A stretch of 64,000 nucleotides of DNA. It comes from Strobilurus pachycystidiatus. Its lineage: Eukaryota > Basidiomycota > Agaricomycetes > Agaricales > Physalacriaceae. Both the position numbers and the translations under genes were made by a program. Below, piece by piece: positions 22,404 through 32,667 of this stretch (position 1 is the first letter of the stretch; each line of letters starts with the position of its first letter). The DNA lies in contig JAHLMK010000021.1 of assembly GCA_019915135.1 (NCBI GenBank), forward strand, positions 62,001 to 126,000, given 5' to 3'. The notes below the pieces were generated by a model that was given only the letters and a program-made list of their open reading frames with translations, did no database searches and had not been told where the DNA came from.

Positions 22404-23453
22404 ATTGGGAGAATGCACAGGAATACGGGCCAAAGAAGTGAGCGCTGGGCCAGCAGCACGTCGATTGTAAGTGGTTCGAAAAGCAATGAGCAATCCTTTT
22501 ATCGGGTTGCCGCTCCAGACCCGCGCAGTACAGTAATTGTTGCAGATATGACACATATGATGGTCGTCGTCAACGATTCAGAGTGATGCTAGGTATTATT
22601 GTTTAAGACTAAAGCAAAAGAGCTGGGTGACCTGAAAAGAACAATTAGCCTCCTTTTGAAACAACAATTAGCAAGGCGGCCTATGCGGCCCAAGGCCTCT
22701 CAAGCACGGAGCGATCGTAGATCTTACGAGAGTGAACAGGTGCTGATTGCTGTCATGCCAGTGGCAGCGGGGATGTGGTGGTACACTGTACAGTGTCACT
22801 GTAAGTGGACAGCCACCAGGCTGTCGGACACTGTCGGACCGAGGTCTGCTGACTAATATGCGCCCCGGATTGCGTCTCCGTCGTCCGAGTTTCTGTCTAA
22901 GTCTTCCACCTCTGGTGATTATTTTCGCCCTCAGAATCATTGAGTCAACGCGCTCACCAGATTGTTTGAAACGAGGGATACTGCTCTCCAAAGCTTCAAC
23001 AGGTAGCGGGATCGTCGGGGTAATGGGCGGACATAATATTCGGTCCGACTCGGAGGATGGGCGGTTCAAATCGTGCTGCTCACTTTCACGCTCGTGAGTA
23101 AGTGGTTTAATGAAGTCCTCATAGAGTATAGCCTATCCAAACTGTGATGAAGTATGTTTGTCGAGTCTACCGCGTGTATCTGGGACGTATAGGCGCTTGT
23201 GCCACATATATGCTTCTGAGATTCTGAGGACTGGACTTCGTACATCCTGCTGGAAATTCCGATTGTGAGCGCCCAACTCCATCCTTCTTGTGTCTTTGTT
23301 CAATAATCACAGACGCACAGTGTGCCTTGTTCCGATCTTAGGCGTTCTTGTTCCTTCTCTTATAAAGTCCTTCAAGTTGTGTCTTCTTGTAGTGGCTCGT
23401 TCGACATCCCCACCATCGTGAATCGGTATTTGTGCCACTGGCAGGACTTGAAA
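22404..23453. other. Divergent spacer between B1 and A2
   Basis: This holds the B1 promoter and the A2 upstream region. The first 400 bases (to about 22810) are similar to the B4 upstream region (32149-32535), including two copies of the short word AACAATTAG. No gene is seen. Confidence 0.5.
22496..22504 (-). promoter_or_regulatory. TATA-like element of B1
   Basis: The minus strand reads GATAAAAGG about 94 bases upstream of the B1 ATG. A TATA-like word occurs at nearly the same distance before B2, B3 and B4. Confidence 0.4.
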
Positions 23454-24405
23454 ATGAGGTTTGTGCCTACTTCTCATATCTACAGTATTCGCTCGCTCAT
23501 CCTGTTTCAGTGACCGAGAAGAACATCTAGCCCAGGAGGCAGAAGGATACCTGCAACTTGCACAAACCGCACAATACAATGATCTTTTTGTTCCTTACGG
23601 TGCGAGCGTTTGCACTGTATAATACCCGGCTATAATTGTCCTCCAGTCAATCTATGGTTAAAAGCCAATGACTACTATGCGGATGATGCTGGATTCGTTG
23701 TATGGCCGTGTGGGCACCGCGATTATCCAGACAATATCTGGATTCGAAATTATCGCGGAATTCCCGCTGACTTGTGGTATCAGCCAACATCAGATGCGAA
23801 GGACGAATGAAACGGAAGTGGAGCCATATCAAGGAAAGTAAGTCCTCTCTGTGCGTTACTGCTCTGCAAAAACACTCATATGAGTCAGTCTTGCTCTTAC
23901 TCGAGCTTGAAATTCCGTATCTCTGGCGGTTCAAGGAATGGAGTGCGCATATTTCCTCATAACTGTTTGACCCATCCTGATACATTGAAACACAGTGCTT
24001 GAGTTCGTGGCACTCAACTCCGAGCAGACTGGCCAACCCCTTCATATTCAGCTTCCCTACAGCGGCGCTGTCGGTTGCACCGTACAAGAGGCATGGCGCG
24101 CCTGGAGGACAAGAGCCTGTGACTCGGCGAATGGGCCACTCACAAGAGAAACTGTACCCACGACGCTGAAGCATCTCATTGACCTATACCGTTGGTATCC
24201 TGAGACCCGTGGTGGTATTGTGAATGGTAAGTGACGGTGAAATAACATGTTATCTTGCTGATTTCACAATGTAGCGATGAAGCAAGTCTTGCAAGTCAAC
24301 CTGTTCCAGGAGTTCCTTGATTTGCGTTCGGAATATGCTATTACCAGTCCTCACACTTTCAGATTGCGCAAGATACGGGAGGCACGTAGATTACGTGGTT
24401 TCTGA
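23454..24405 (+). pseudogene. A2: array gene of family A, frameshifted
   Basis: This has the same six-exon layout as A1: a start exon of 5 bases (ATGAG), then DREEHLAQEAEGYLQLAQ, VVWPCGHRDYP in place of the WPHGEP block, and IPADLWYQP. After YQP the frame runs into TGA at 23808-23810. The family continuation (KWSHIKE, matching HWGHVKE) appears in another frame, because the stretch between the two anchors is 8 bases longer than in A1. No GT donor is available to splice it out. Downstream exons are still recognisable (LLLLELEIPYLWRFKEW, a segment ending ACDSANGPLTRETVPTTL, and VLQVNLFQEFLDLRS). The original stop TGA (24403-24405) lies 3 bases from the stop of B2. This is the most diverged A copy. 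A frameshift in the assembly cannot be excluded. Confidence 0.6.
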
Positions 24406-24408
24406 CTC

Positions 24409-25886
24409 CTAGAGACTATACTTGTCGCGGATTTGATCCAAGAAGAATAACATCTCCTCGAGTGCACCTCGCGGGTCTTCCCACCAGTGTGCCAGTGTTC
24501 CGTCCTTCTCGAGCGCATACTGGACCCTCTCCGTCCTTAAATCCTCCAACTGAGCGCATTCTTCATTGGTGAGAATTTGCCCTTGAAATGACAATCAATG
24601 TGCGCGCACATACAACAGCGAGTTACTTCGGACTTACATAACAGCCAATCTTTGTTCAAGTCGGTGAGAAGTACGCGGAAATAAGCGGTGAATGTCCTTT
24701 TCAGAGTAAGGGTAGAAGGCCCTGGAAGCAAGCCACATATGACATCGCGGCAAAATATCAGATGGTGCAGATGAGGCGGGCCGCCATAGAAGCAGTGATA
24801 AGAGAGCGACAAGAGCTGGGCGGGTGCTGCTCGGTCCAAAGTTTTGGTACTGTGGCCCCACAGTCCAAGAAAAATGTCGTGTAGGAGGGCGATTTCGTGC
24901 GCGTAGCCAAATTGTACGGGAATTAGAGACTTCGTCGGGTTGTCGTAAGGGCATATCATCAGGAAAGAGCGAATATCACGGCAGAGTTTGGGATAATCCA
25001 AGAGTGATGGCTGCCGTGACTGCAGATCAGAGTCAATACGCACAAGAAGGGCATTGAAGACCTCCGGCGATCCTCGTACCATCGCCCTCGGATGCTCAGA
25101 AAACACCGCTGCGATAGAAAGGCGTAAGGACTTGATCTCCTCCTCTCCCCTGTAACGCCGCGCTTCCCGTAGATCGCTCATACTGGCAAACAGAGTTTCT
25201 CCTCGAAGTTCAAGTAATCCGCTGATAGCCATCATTCTTTGAGATAAACCTTGGGCATGCAACCCATCCCTAAAAGGCAAGAGATCATCGTCAATTAGGT
25301 AGAGCGACAACAGCTGATAGCGGTCGTCAAAGGCGTCTGGCGCACGTCGGCCAGCGCGGAGGCGGTCGATGACAAGGAAGCAATCGTGGATGAGGACAAG
25401 AATGACCTGAAGGGCAGAATCATCATTGAACTCCTTCAATCTGTAGAATGTCTGCATGGGACCGTAGGTGGGATCACTGGCAGGTGTTGGGCCCAAGCGG
25501 GAGACGCTGTGGTCGTCATCGGGAGACTCCGCTGCCAAGTCTCTGTGACGCAACTGGCGAGTATTGCATGCATCGCTGGAATCGCCCGAAGGCATCGACG
25601 AGTGACGTCCGCCCGACCGATGGAAAGCAGAAACATTTCTGACGTTGCTGGAGGGTGTAGAGTTGTTCACATATGTGGGAGAGTGCCGGCCGTCGTCCCA
25701 GTCTACCGTAGACGCGCCAGTGATTGTAGAGGAAGCGCAGGAGGAGCTGTCACTGCTAGTGTTGGACAGCTCCAAACGCTCGAGGGAGGTGTAGAGATCA
25801 TGTGGGTAGCCAGTACGAGCGGTCCTCCCGCGCCGGTCAGTCTGGGCATTGGACTGGTATGTGTGGTGATGGTTGGTCCGGGGCAT
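24409..25886 (-). CDS. B2: array gene of family B
   Basis: This is a two-exon gene of about 455 residues. Its N-terminus has RTARTGYPHDLYTSLERLEL and STITGASTVDWDDGRH; the core has FYRLKEFNDDSALQVILV, LIHDCFLVIDRL, and HHLIFCRDVICGLLPGPS. The intron donor follows CTGTTAT, and the acceptor TTTCAAG restores a Trp codon across the junction, exactly as in B1, B3 and B4. The last exon reads QILTNEECAQLEDL... to DQIRDKYSL, clearly different in sequence from the last exons of the other copies although similar in length. It is the most diverged B copy, paired with the most diverged A copy, which suggests that the A/B pair duplicated as a unit. Its stop (24409-24411) is 3 bases from the A2 stop. Function unknown. 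Confidence 0.7.
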
Positions 25887-26611
25887 AGTGTGAAGGGGAT
25901 TGAGGAATGAGAGGATATGGAGCGTCGATCCAGCGGCGCTTAGTCTGTTCGGACGATCAAGGATGCAATTCTATATAGCCATCGTTGCCTCAGGTCAGTG
26001 AAACGTCCATTAATTGATGTCAAAAGCTATGGCCGTTGCCAGCGATCCGCGACAGACATACTCCTTATTGTCTGACGGGAATTGGTTAACTTGATTCAAC
26101 AATTAGCGTCAAAGCTGATGGAAAGAACAATAAGTGCACTGTGAAGCGCACCATTCAAAATATGTCCGCACAGAGGATTGTTATTTGACAGACGGAGATT
26201 CTGGCCGTGTAGTCGCATTCACTGTAATGCGAGACACACCGAACAAGTCGCAGACGAAAGGTGTAAGTGCTGACGCGCTGACGGTCGTTGTCGAAGATCG
26301 AGGTCTGCTCCCTAAACCGGTTACGGCGCATCAAATGGTTCCCACGGGGCGCGTTTCCCTATCAGAGATCTGACCTCTCCGATATGTTCGCACGAGCGGA
26401 ATCCTCATTCAGTCCTCATACAAGGCCTCAATGTACCGCACCACCTTTTTCATGCTTTTGGATGGCCTTGTTTCGAGGAAGATGCTCCCGGACGGTGTTC
26501 TTGTACCCAATCGAGTGTCTCTTGTTCTGTCATCATTCTTATGGTGGGAGACAGAGGAGTTGAGAGTCAGTCGCTGCTTTCTCTGCTCTTCTGACGAACA
26601 AACAGACTGAT
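25887..26611. other. Divergent spacer between B2 and A3
   Basis: The B2-proximal part (about 25970-26170) is similar to the B3 upstream region (about 29035-29240), including TCAACAATTAGCGTCAAAG in both. The A3-proximal part (about 26330-26540) resembles the A4 upstream region. No gene is seen. Confidence 0.5.
25971..25978 (-). promoter_or_regulatory. TATA-like element of B2
   Basis: The minus strand reads CTATATAG about 86 bases upstream of the B2 ATG, the position equivalent to the elements of B1, B3 and B4. Confidence 0.45.
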
Positions 26612-27575
26612 ATGACCGGCGCCCCAGAGTGCGTACAACTCATACCAGAGGAAATGAATCGCATTGAACCTTTTCGAACCACGCAGAGCTGACCTTGACC
26701 TGGCGACAAGGCAATACTTCGTCCTCGCACAAACAGGAGAATTTGGAGATCTTATTCATTCTTACAGTGAGGTGCTCCCGCTTGTGCTGTCCACTCTCTC
26801 TCTGACAGCTGGCAAGTTGTGGATGAGTGCAAACAGAGGCCGCCACGACGAATCATACAGCGTCACATGGCCCCATGGCGAGATCTCGAACCCGCACATT
26901 GTTTGGAAAGACCTCTTTGACCGTATTCCGCCCGACTTATGGCACAGACCGTCCATCGTATTCTCGGCCGTGCATTGGCGACATGTGAAAGAAAGTAAGT
27001 GCACACTTTCATGTCAAATAGGTTACTGAGATCTCTGGTGCAATCAGCTTTGCTCTTGCTACAAGCTGAGATTCCGGTTCTCGCTCTTTTCAAAGACTGG
27101 AGTGAGCATTTTGATCATTCACAGATCATGACTATTCATTTCGTATCAGTGACTAAGTTTGTGGCGATGAACAACACGCGAAACGATAGCAGCCTCTATG
27201 TATACCTTCCCGGAGCTGATGAACAGAGAAAGTATCCCGTCACAAAAGCATGGAATGCCTGGAAGCAGCGAGCCACCTACTACGCGAGCGGCAGAGTCAC
27301 TCGCGACCATGTTCCACGAACTCTAGAGAACCTTATTGATCAATACAGCTGGTATCCCAATACGTGGGGAGGCATCCTGCGTGGTACGTCAATATGCGAA
27401 GTGCGATTCAGTATCACTGACAGTGCTGGGTCTAGCTGTGAGGGAAGTCATGCGCGACGATCTTTTCACTGAATTTATCGACATACGATCCAGAAACTCC
27501 CTTTTGAGGCCTGCTCTTTCCCGGTTGGCAGAAAGTGGCAATGATATTTGGAGCTTGGAGATACATGACTCATGA
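26612..27575 (+). CDS. A3: array gene of family A, intact
   Basis: Six exons with the family splice phases. It begins MTGAPEADLDLATRQYFVLAQ; then come VTWPHGEISNPH, LFDRIPPDLWHRPS, HWRHVKE, LLLLQAEIPVLALFKDW, LYVYLPGADEQRKYP, RVTRDHVPRTLENLI, and a C-terminal LFTEFIDIRSRNSLL followed by a short tail. All exons are open and all boundaries GT/AG. The protein is soluble, about 230-240 residues, with no recognised domain. Its last two codons and those of B3 share a palindromic TCATGA (27570-27575), so each stop codon lies inside the other gene's last Ser codon and stop. The intact frame, together with A1, argues that family A is a real coding family rather than decayed sequence. Confidence 0.7.
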
Positions 27576-28957
27576 GCGTATATAGTTGTCACGAAACGTT
27601 TTGAAGTGCAGCAGCATGTTTTTCACCACAACCCACTGACACTCACTGGCTGCGTATATGTGGCTTTGTTCGAAGGCAATGAGAACGTCTTTCCTGTAAT
27701 CTGTGACTGACTGGAATTGATTGTCTGGGACGTCTCTCCCTACGGCACTTGAGTACCGGAAAGCATCGGAAGAGAAAATTGCTCACACATCAGCCAATGA
27801 TCCCAGAAGTCCACGACAAGAGGCCGAAGATACAATGTGTATGCACTCTCAGGCGTTAAGACCGATGGTCCGGGCAACAACCCGCATAGCACATCACGAC
27901 ACAGTAAGAGATGACGCATGTGCGGTGAACGCGTCTCAAAACGCTGGTACTCCAAAGATTCGAACAGGGTTCGCACTGGCCTTTTCAAGGTCTTTTGGAT
28001 AAGACCTCTCATGCCAAGAAAGATATCCTCGAAAATCACGACCTCGTGGTGCGATGTGAATTCAGAGGGTACACAAAGGACCGTCGGATCTTCAAAAGGT
28101 CGAATGCACAGAAAGTCCCGAATGGACCTCAGAATGGGGGCAGATGTTCTCGTCAAGTCTCTCGACAAGACCTGCAAGCGACCTTGTACGTGCCGCAAGA
28201 GGTCGAGACAGTGCGTCATCTTCCGAACATCCAGTTCGAGAGGTAACTCAGCTAACAATGAGCTGATAATCTGCTGAAACTCTAGTATCTCGCTGGCCCC
28301 TCTGAGGTCCCCCATGCGTAACAGGTCATCGCGACTTCCAAAGAAGACTTTGTCGCGGAGCAATACAAGGCTGGTAAGACCAGAGAACCGGTATAGCAGT
28401 CCTTGGCCTTCCAAAGCATCCTCAAAATCTCCGATATCGCCTTTGGTGATGTAGAGTGACAAGAGGCGAAATCGGTCAACAAAGACATCTTGAGGAATGA
28501 CCCCAGTATACAGGCGGTCAATAGCAACCAGACAGTCGTGGATGAGGGCAAAGATCAATTTGAATGCGCTCGCGTCATCCAAGGTCTCTAGACGAAAAAA
28601 TGTCTGGATAGGCAGGGTTGTTGCCGGAGTTTGCAAAGGCACCGTTCCGGGGCGAAAGAAGTCGGAATCTCGTCCTTCGTGGCCCATACTATGAAGTGCA
28701 TGACGGGGGTGGACAGTGAATGTATCACTCATTGCGGAGGTGGCACGACTAGAGCTGGATATGGACAAGCAAGAATGGCATCCATCAGTACAGTCCGCCG
28801 TAAACGCGCCAGTAATTGTAGAGGAAGGGCAGGAGGAGCGTTCCAAACGCTCAAGGGAGGTATCTAGATCATGTAGGCAGCCAGTACGAGCGGTCCTCCC
28901 GTGCCGGTCAGTCTGGGCATTGGAATGGTAGGTGGGGTGATGGTTGCTCTGTGGCAT
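27570..28957 (-). CDS. B3: array gene of family B
   Basis: This is a two-exon gene of about 445 residues. Its N-terminus is like that of B2 (RTARTGCLHDLDTSLERLE) but its STVDWND motif is degenerate (AFTADCTDG). The core is closer to B1/B4: DFFRPGTV, FFRLETLDDASAFKLIFA, LIHDCLVAIDRL, RFRLLSLYITKGDIGDF, HLLLCRDVLCGLLPGPS. The last exon reads RDVPDNQFQSVTDYRKDV... and ends NYIRS. The mixture of a B2-like N-terminus and upstream region with a B1/B4-like body suggests exchange between copies. The 3' end overlaps A3 by 6 bases through a TCATGA palindrome. Function unknown. Confidence 0.72.
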
Positions 28958-29801
28958 AGTGCAAAGGGCAATGCGGAATGAGCGAAGAGGTAGCGCCGGT
29001 CCAGCAGCAATGGGGTTGGGATCTGTTTGGACAATTAGGGATGCAACCTTATATTGCCATCGTTGCCTCAGGTCCGTGAGGCGTCCAGTGATTGTTGTAA
29101 GAAGCTATGGCCGTCGCCAGCGTCCAAGAGACGGCAAGATTTCTTATTGTTTGACGGAAGTTGCGTAACCTGGATTCAACAATTAGCGTCAAAGTTCGGA
29201 AGGTACAATAGAAAAAACGCACCATTCATGAAACGTCCGCATAGTTTTTTCTAATCGAATCGTTGTTTGGCGGACGGAAGAGTGTTGGCCATGGAATTAT
29301 GCCAGAACTTTATTAGAACTTCGAATGTTCGTTTGAGGGCAGAGAGTAGTCTAAATTGTCAGGCAGCGGACTTCAATATCTGTCGCGTTTGAATCCGAGT
29401 CATGGCAAACAAGTCGTAGACGAGAAAGGTTGAACGTTGAACGTAAAGTACGCCAAGTGCTGACGGTTGTTGTCGAGTTGAAGTTCCGAAGTCTGCCCCG
29501 GAATCCGGGAGCCGCTTGAGGCGCATCATATCTTTCCCACGAAGCTTTTCAGAGCATCGCAGTCAATATCACACTCAACTGTCAATGCCAGGCCGCGTTG
29601 GACACACCACTGGCTTCAGGAACGGAGCATAAGAAAAGCGATGTATTGTCAACCCCAGGATGATCTTGTTCGTATTTTGGACGTGCTTGTACCGAATCGA
29701 GTGTCTGTTGTTCAGTCGCTGTTCTTATAGAGGGAAATGTCTCAAAACGGTGATAGCCCGCCTCCTTCCTCCCCGACTCTGAAGTAATCCGTGACGATAT
29801 A
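28958..29801. other. Divergent spacer between B3 and A4
   Basis: This contains the B3 promoter (similar to that of B2) and the A4 upstream region. A segment near 29515-29615 (GGCGCATCATATCTTTCCCA, then CTGTCAATGCCAGGCC) recurs at about 32549-32660, beyond B4. No gene is seen. Confidence 0.5.
29049..29055 (-). promoter_or_regulatory. TATA-like element of B3
   Basis: AATATAA on the minus strand, about 92 bases upstream of the B3 ATG. Confidence 0.45.
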
Positions 29802-30768
29802 ATGGCTATTGTCAATGCTCAGAAACAGTGGGTTCCAACAAAGAACGCAAACCTGTCTCTGATTTTGACAGTTTTGAACTGGTCCAGGCGACCGGGGAGT
29901 ATTTTTCTCGTACGCAAACGGCCCCATACGAAGACCTCATCCGACCATATAGTAAGACACAATTCAATGCTTCCGCCCACCTGCCTGACAACGTCGGAAA
30001 GCGAAGCTAAGGTTAAACGCTAACGTTAACCGTCCCGAGGACTCGTGTGGCATAACGTGGCCCCATGGCGAGCCCTGCAGCCCGCAGATCGTCTGGTCGG
30101 AGCTTTTTGATCGCATTCCAGCGGATCTCTGGCACAAACCATCACTTGTCTTCATGACCAAGCACTGGGGGCATGTCAAAGACGGTGAGTAGTATGCCAC
30201 AAGTTTTCGTAGTTTGAGGCTTAGGCTATGCTTCGCCAGTTCTACTCCTGCTACAAGCTGAGATCCCAGTCCTCGCGCTATTCAAAGAATGGAGTTAGTG
30301 TTCCTCTTGTGTGGTGGCGTGTACATTTATATTCATTGACCTACCCAAGTGATCAATTTTGTGCGACTGAACGAAACTACAAGCCACACAAGCTCTTACG
30401 TATATCTTCCCGGCTCCAATGAAGAGAGGAAGTATCATATTGCAGAAGCCTGGAAGGCATGGAAGCAAAGAGCCAGGCACTACGTCTAGGGAAGAGTTAC
30501 GCGCGACCACGTTCCCCGAGCTTTAGAGACCCTCATTGACCGATATGATTGGTGTTCGCCCACCTCCGGAGGGATGTTGTATGGTGTGTTGCACCCTGCA
30601 GCAAATTCACTTATTTGAGTACTGACGCAGCCCCCAGCGGTAACAGAAGTCTTGCAGGATGAACTGTTTACCGAATTTCTGAATTTACGATCGAGGAAGT
30701 CCCTCCACCGATTCGCGAAGAATGATGAGGATGTCTACAGTATAGATAAACGATACTTGAACAATTAG
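29802..30768 (+). pseudogene. A4: array gene of family A, in-frame stop
   Basis: All six family exons are present with normal boundaries, and the sequence is very close to A1 (ITWPHGEPCSPQIVW, LFDRIPADLWHKPSLVF, KHWGHVKD, LLLLQAEIPVLALFKEW, SSYVYLPGSNEERKYH). In the fifth exon, where A3 reads YYASGRVTRDH, A4 reads HYV, then TAG (30487-30489), then GRVTRDH. The rest of the exon and the last exon (VLQDELFTEFLNLRS) stay in frame to a terminal TAG at 30766-30768, so this is a single nonsense change with no other damage visible. A truncated product of about 170 residues, a read-through product or an allele-specific lesion are all possible. The terminal TAG overlaps the B4 stop by the same TTAG arrangement as in A1/B1. 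Confidence 0.65.
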
Positions 30769-32148
30769 TGAATGTAATTTTCGCGGAATCCTTTCAGATA
30801 TAGTAGCACATCCTTCACTCCAACCCACTGATTACGGCTTCCATGGAAGATATGATTCTGTTCGAAGATCACAACGACCATTTTCTCAATGAAATCCTTG
30901 ACTTCCGCAGAGTCTTCAATGGGAATATCCCTCCCTGGTACGATTCTCAGTCAAGAACGAGTCACAGCTGGCAAGTGACTCACAAATCAGCCAATGATCT
31001 CTCAAATCGACAAGGAGAGGTCTAAGGTAGGTTGTATACGCGCCCTCGGGGGTCATTATGGACGGTCCTGGCAATAGACCGCATAGGACGTCGCGACATA
31101 GCAGGAGATGGCGCACGTGCGGCAAATGCGTCGTGAGGCGCTGGTAATCCAACGACGCGAACTGAGTTCGGCATGGTCTAGTCAGGGTTTGCTGAATGAT
31201 ACCCCACATCCCAAAGAAGATGTCTTCCAGTATGGCGATCTCGCTAAGAGACGTGAGATCGATAGGAATGCGAGATAAGGTCGGGTCCTCGAAAGGGCGG
31301 ATGGACAGGAAGTGACGAATGGAGCTGAGGAGAGGAGAAGAATTATTCTTCGACTCCCACGACGGGACTTGCCAGTGACTGCCCACATTCCACAATAATT
31401 CTATGCAGTACCGCTCTTTCTCAGGCTCCATACCGACAGGTGTTTCCGCCAGCACCGAGCTGACGATTCGCCGAAGCTCTAGTCTTTCGCTGTCTCCTCT
31501 GAGATTGCGCATGAGTATCAAGTCTTCGCGACTGCTGAAGAGGACTTTGTCCCGAAGTACGACCAGGTCGAGAATTGACGAGAATCGATCTCGCAGTCCT
31601 TGTGACTCTAAAGGATCCTCGAAGTCAACTATATCGTCTTTTGTGACATACAACGATAGCAGGCGAAAGCGGTCTTTAAAGACATCCCGAGGAATGAGTC
31701 CGGCAGAAAGGCGTTCGAGCGCGACCAGACAGTCGTGTATCAATGCGACAATGATCTTGTGTGCGCTCTCGTCATCGTATGTCTTGAGGCGATAGAACGT
31801 CTGTATAGGGAGGTTAGGTTGCGCAGGCGCCTGTGGAGACACTACGCCCGGTCGAAAGAAGTCCAGCTCTTGGTCATCGTCAGCTGCACGGCTACGACGT
31901 GCACAACTAGGTCGGGCAGTGGATGTATCGTTGTACGTGGTGGGAGAACGAGATATGACCGGAGAAGGGTGGCATCCGTCCTTCCAATCGACTGTGGATG
32001 CGTCTGAGATCACCGAAGAGACGCAGGAGGCATCGTCAGCGATGCCCAGACCCTCCAAAGAGGCGTCAAGATCATCCAGACGAGTTGTTCTCTCGCGCTG
32101 GTCAGTCTGCGTGTGGTGGTAGTTGGTGTCCTGCGTGGCACGCGACAT
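30765..32148 (-). CDS. B4: array gene of family B
   Basis: This is a two-exon gene of about 445 residues and the closest paralogue of B1: identical RTTRLDDLDASLEGLG and nearly identical VISDASTVDWKDG, LIHDCLVALERL, RFRLLSLYVTKDDIVDF, LLLCRDVLCGLLPGPS. The last exon begins RDIPIEDSAEVKDFIEK and ends FRENYIH. The donor/acceptor pair again recreates a Trp codon. The frame is intact. The stop (30765-30767) overlaps that of A4 (30766-30768). Similarity to B1 continues upstream of the start for about 400 bases, so the duplication that links module 1 and module 4 is recent or has been kept similar by gene conversion. Function unknown. Confidence 0.72.
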
Positions 32149-32241
32149 ATTGGGAGAATGCACAGGAATACGGGCCAAAGAAGTGAGCGCTGGGCCAGCA
32201 GCACGTCGATTGTTAGTGGTACGAAAAACAATGAGCAATCC

Positions 32242-32248
32242 TTATATT
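32242..32248 (-). promoter_or_regulatory. TATA-like element of B4
   Basis: AATATAA on the minus strand, about 94 bases upstream of the B4 ATG; same position as in B1-B3. Confidence 0.45.
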
Positions 32249-32667
32249 GGGTTGCCGCCCCAGACCCGCGCAGAGTAACAGTAATTGTTGCAGATATGAC
32301 ACATACGATGGTCGTCGTCAACGAGTGATGCGAGGTACTTATTGTTCAAGACCAAAGGAAAAGAGCTCGGTGACCTGAAAAGAACAATTAGCCTCATTTT
32401 CGAGCAACAATTAGCAAGGCCGCTTAAGCACGGAGCGGTCATAAATGGCCCACGAGAATGACTCCGGCGCTGATTGCTGTCATGTCAGTGGCACTGGCAG
32501 CGGGGAGGTGGTGCCACGGGTGGTACACTAGCCATCAGCACGGCCTCCTTGCGGCGCATCGTATTTTTCCCACGAAGCCTTTCAGAGACCACTCATATGC
32601 CACTGAACGGTCAATATTGTCAATGCCAGGCCACGTCAGAAACACCGCTAGCTAGGATACGCAAGTC

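Larger units (their letters stand above)
20055..32660. repeat. Tandem array of four convergent A/B gene modules
   Basis: Four units of about 2.4-3.6 kb each hold one A gene (+) and one B gene (-) tail to tail: A1/B1 (20055-22403), A2/B2 (23454-25886), A3/B3 (26612-28957), A4/B4 (29802-32148). Similarity is not limited to coding sequence. The B1 and B4 upstream regions match over about 400 bases, the B2 and B3 upstream regions match over about 200 bases, and A-type upstream fragments occur before A3 and A4 and once more after B4 (about 32549-32660) with no A gene behind it. Modules 1 and 4 form one closely related pair. Confidence 0.75.

Noticed and set aside
22404..22556. In-frame N-terminal extension of B1 (and the same in B4 to 32238)
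   Set aside because: The extension overlaps the TATA-like element and is absent from B2 and B3; the shared start is MSRATQ/MPRTNH.
14226..32148. Family A or B as known toxin, NLR or kinase families
   Set aside because: No signal peptide, P-loop, kinase motif, HET, NACHT or repeat pattern could be seen; naming a family would be guesswork.
20055..32660. The repeated block as a transposable element
   Set aside because: No transposase, reverse transcriptase, terminal repeats or target-site duplications were recognised. Copies are tandem, in one orientation, and carry spliced genes.
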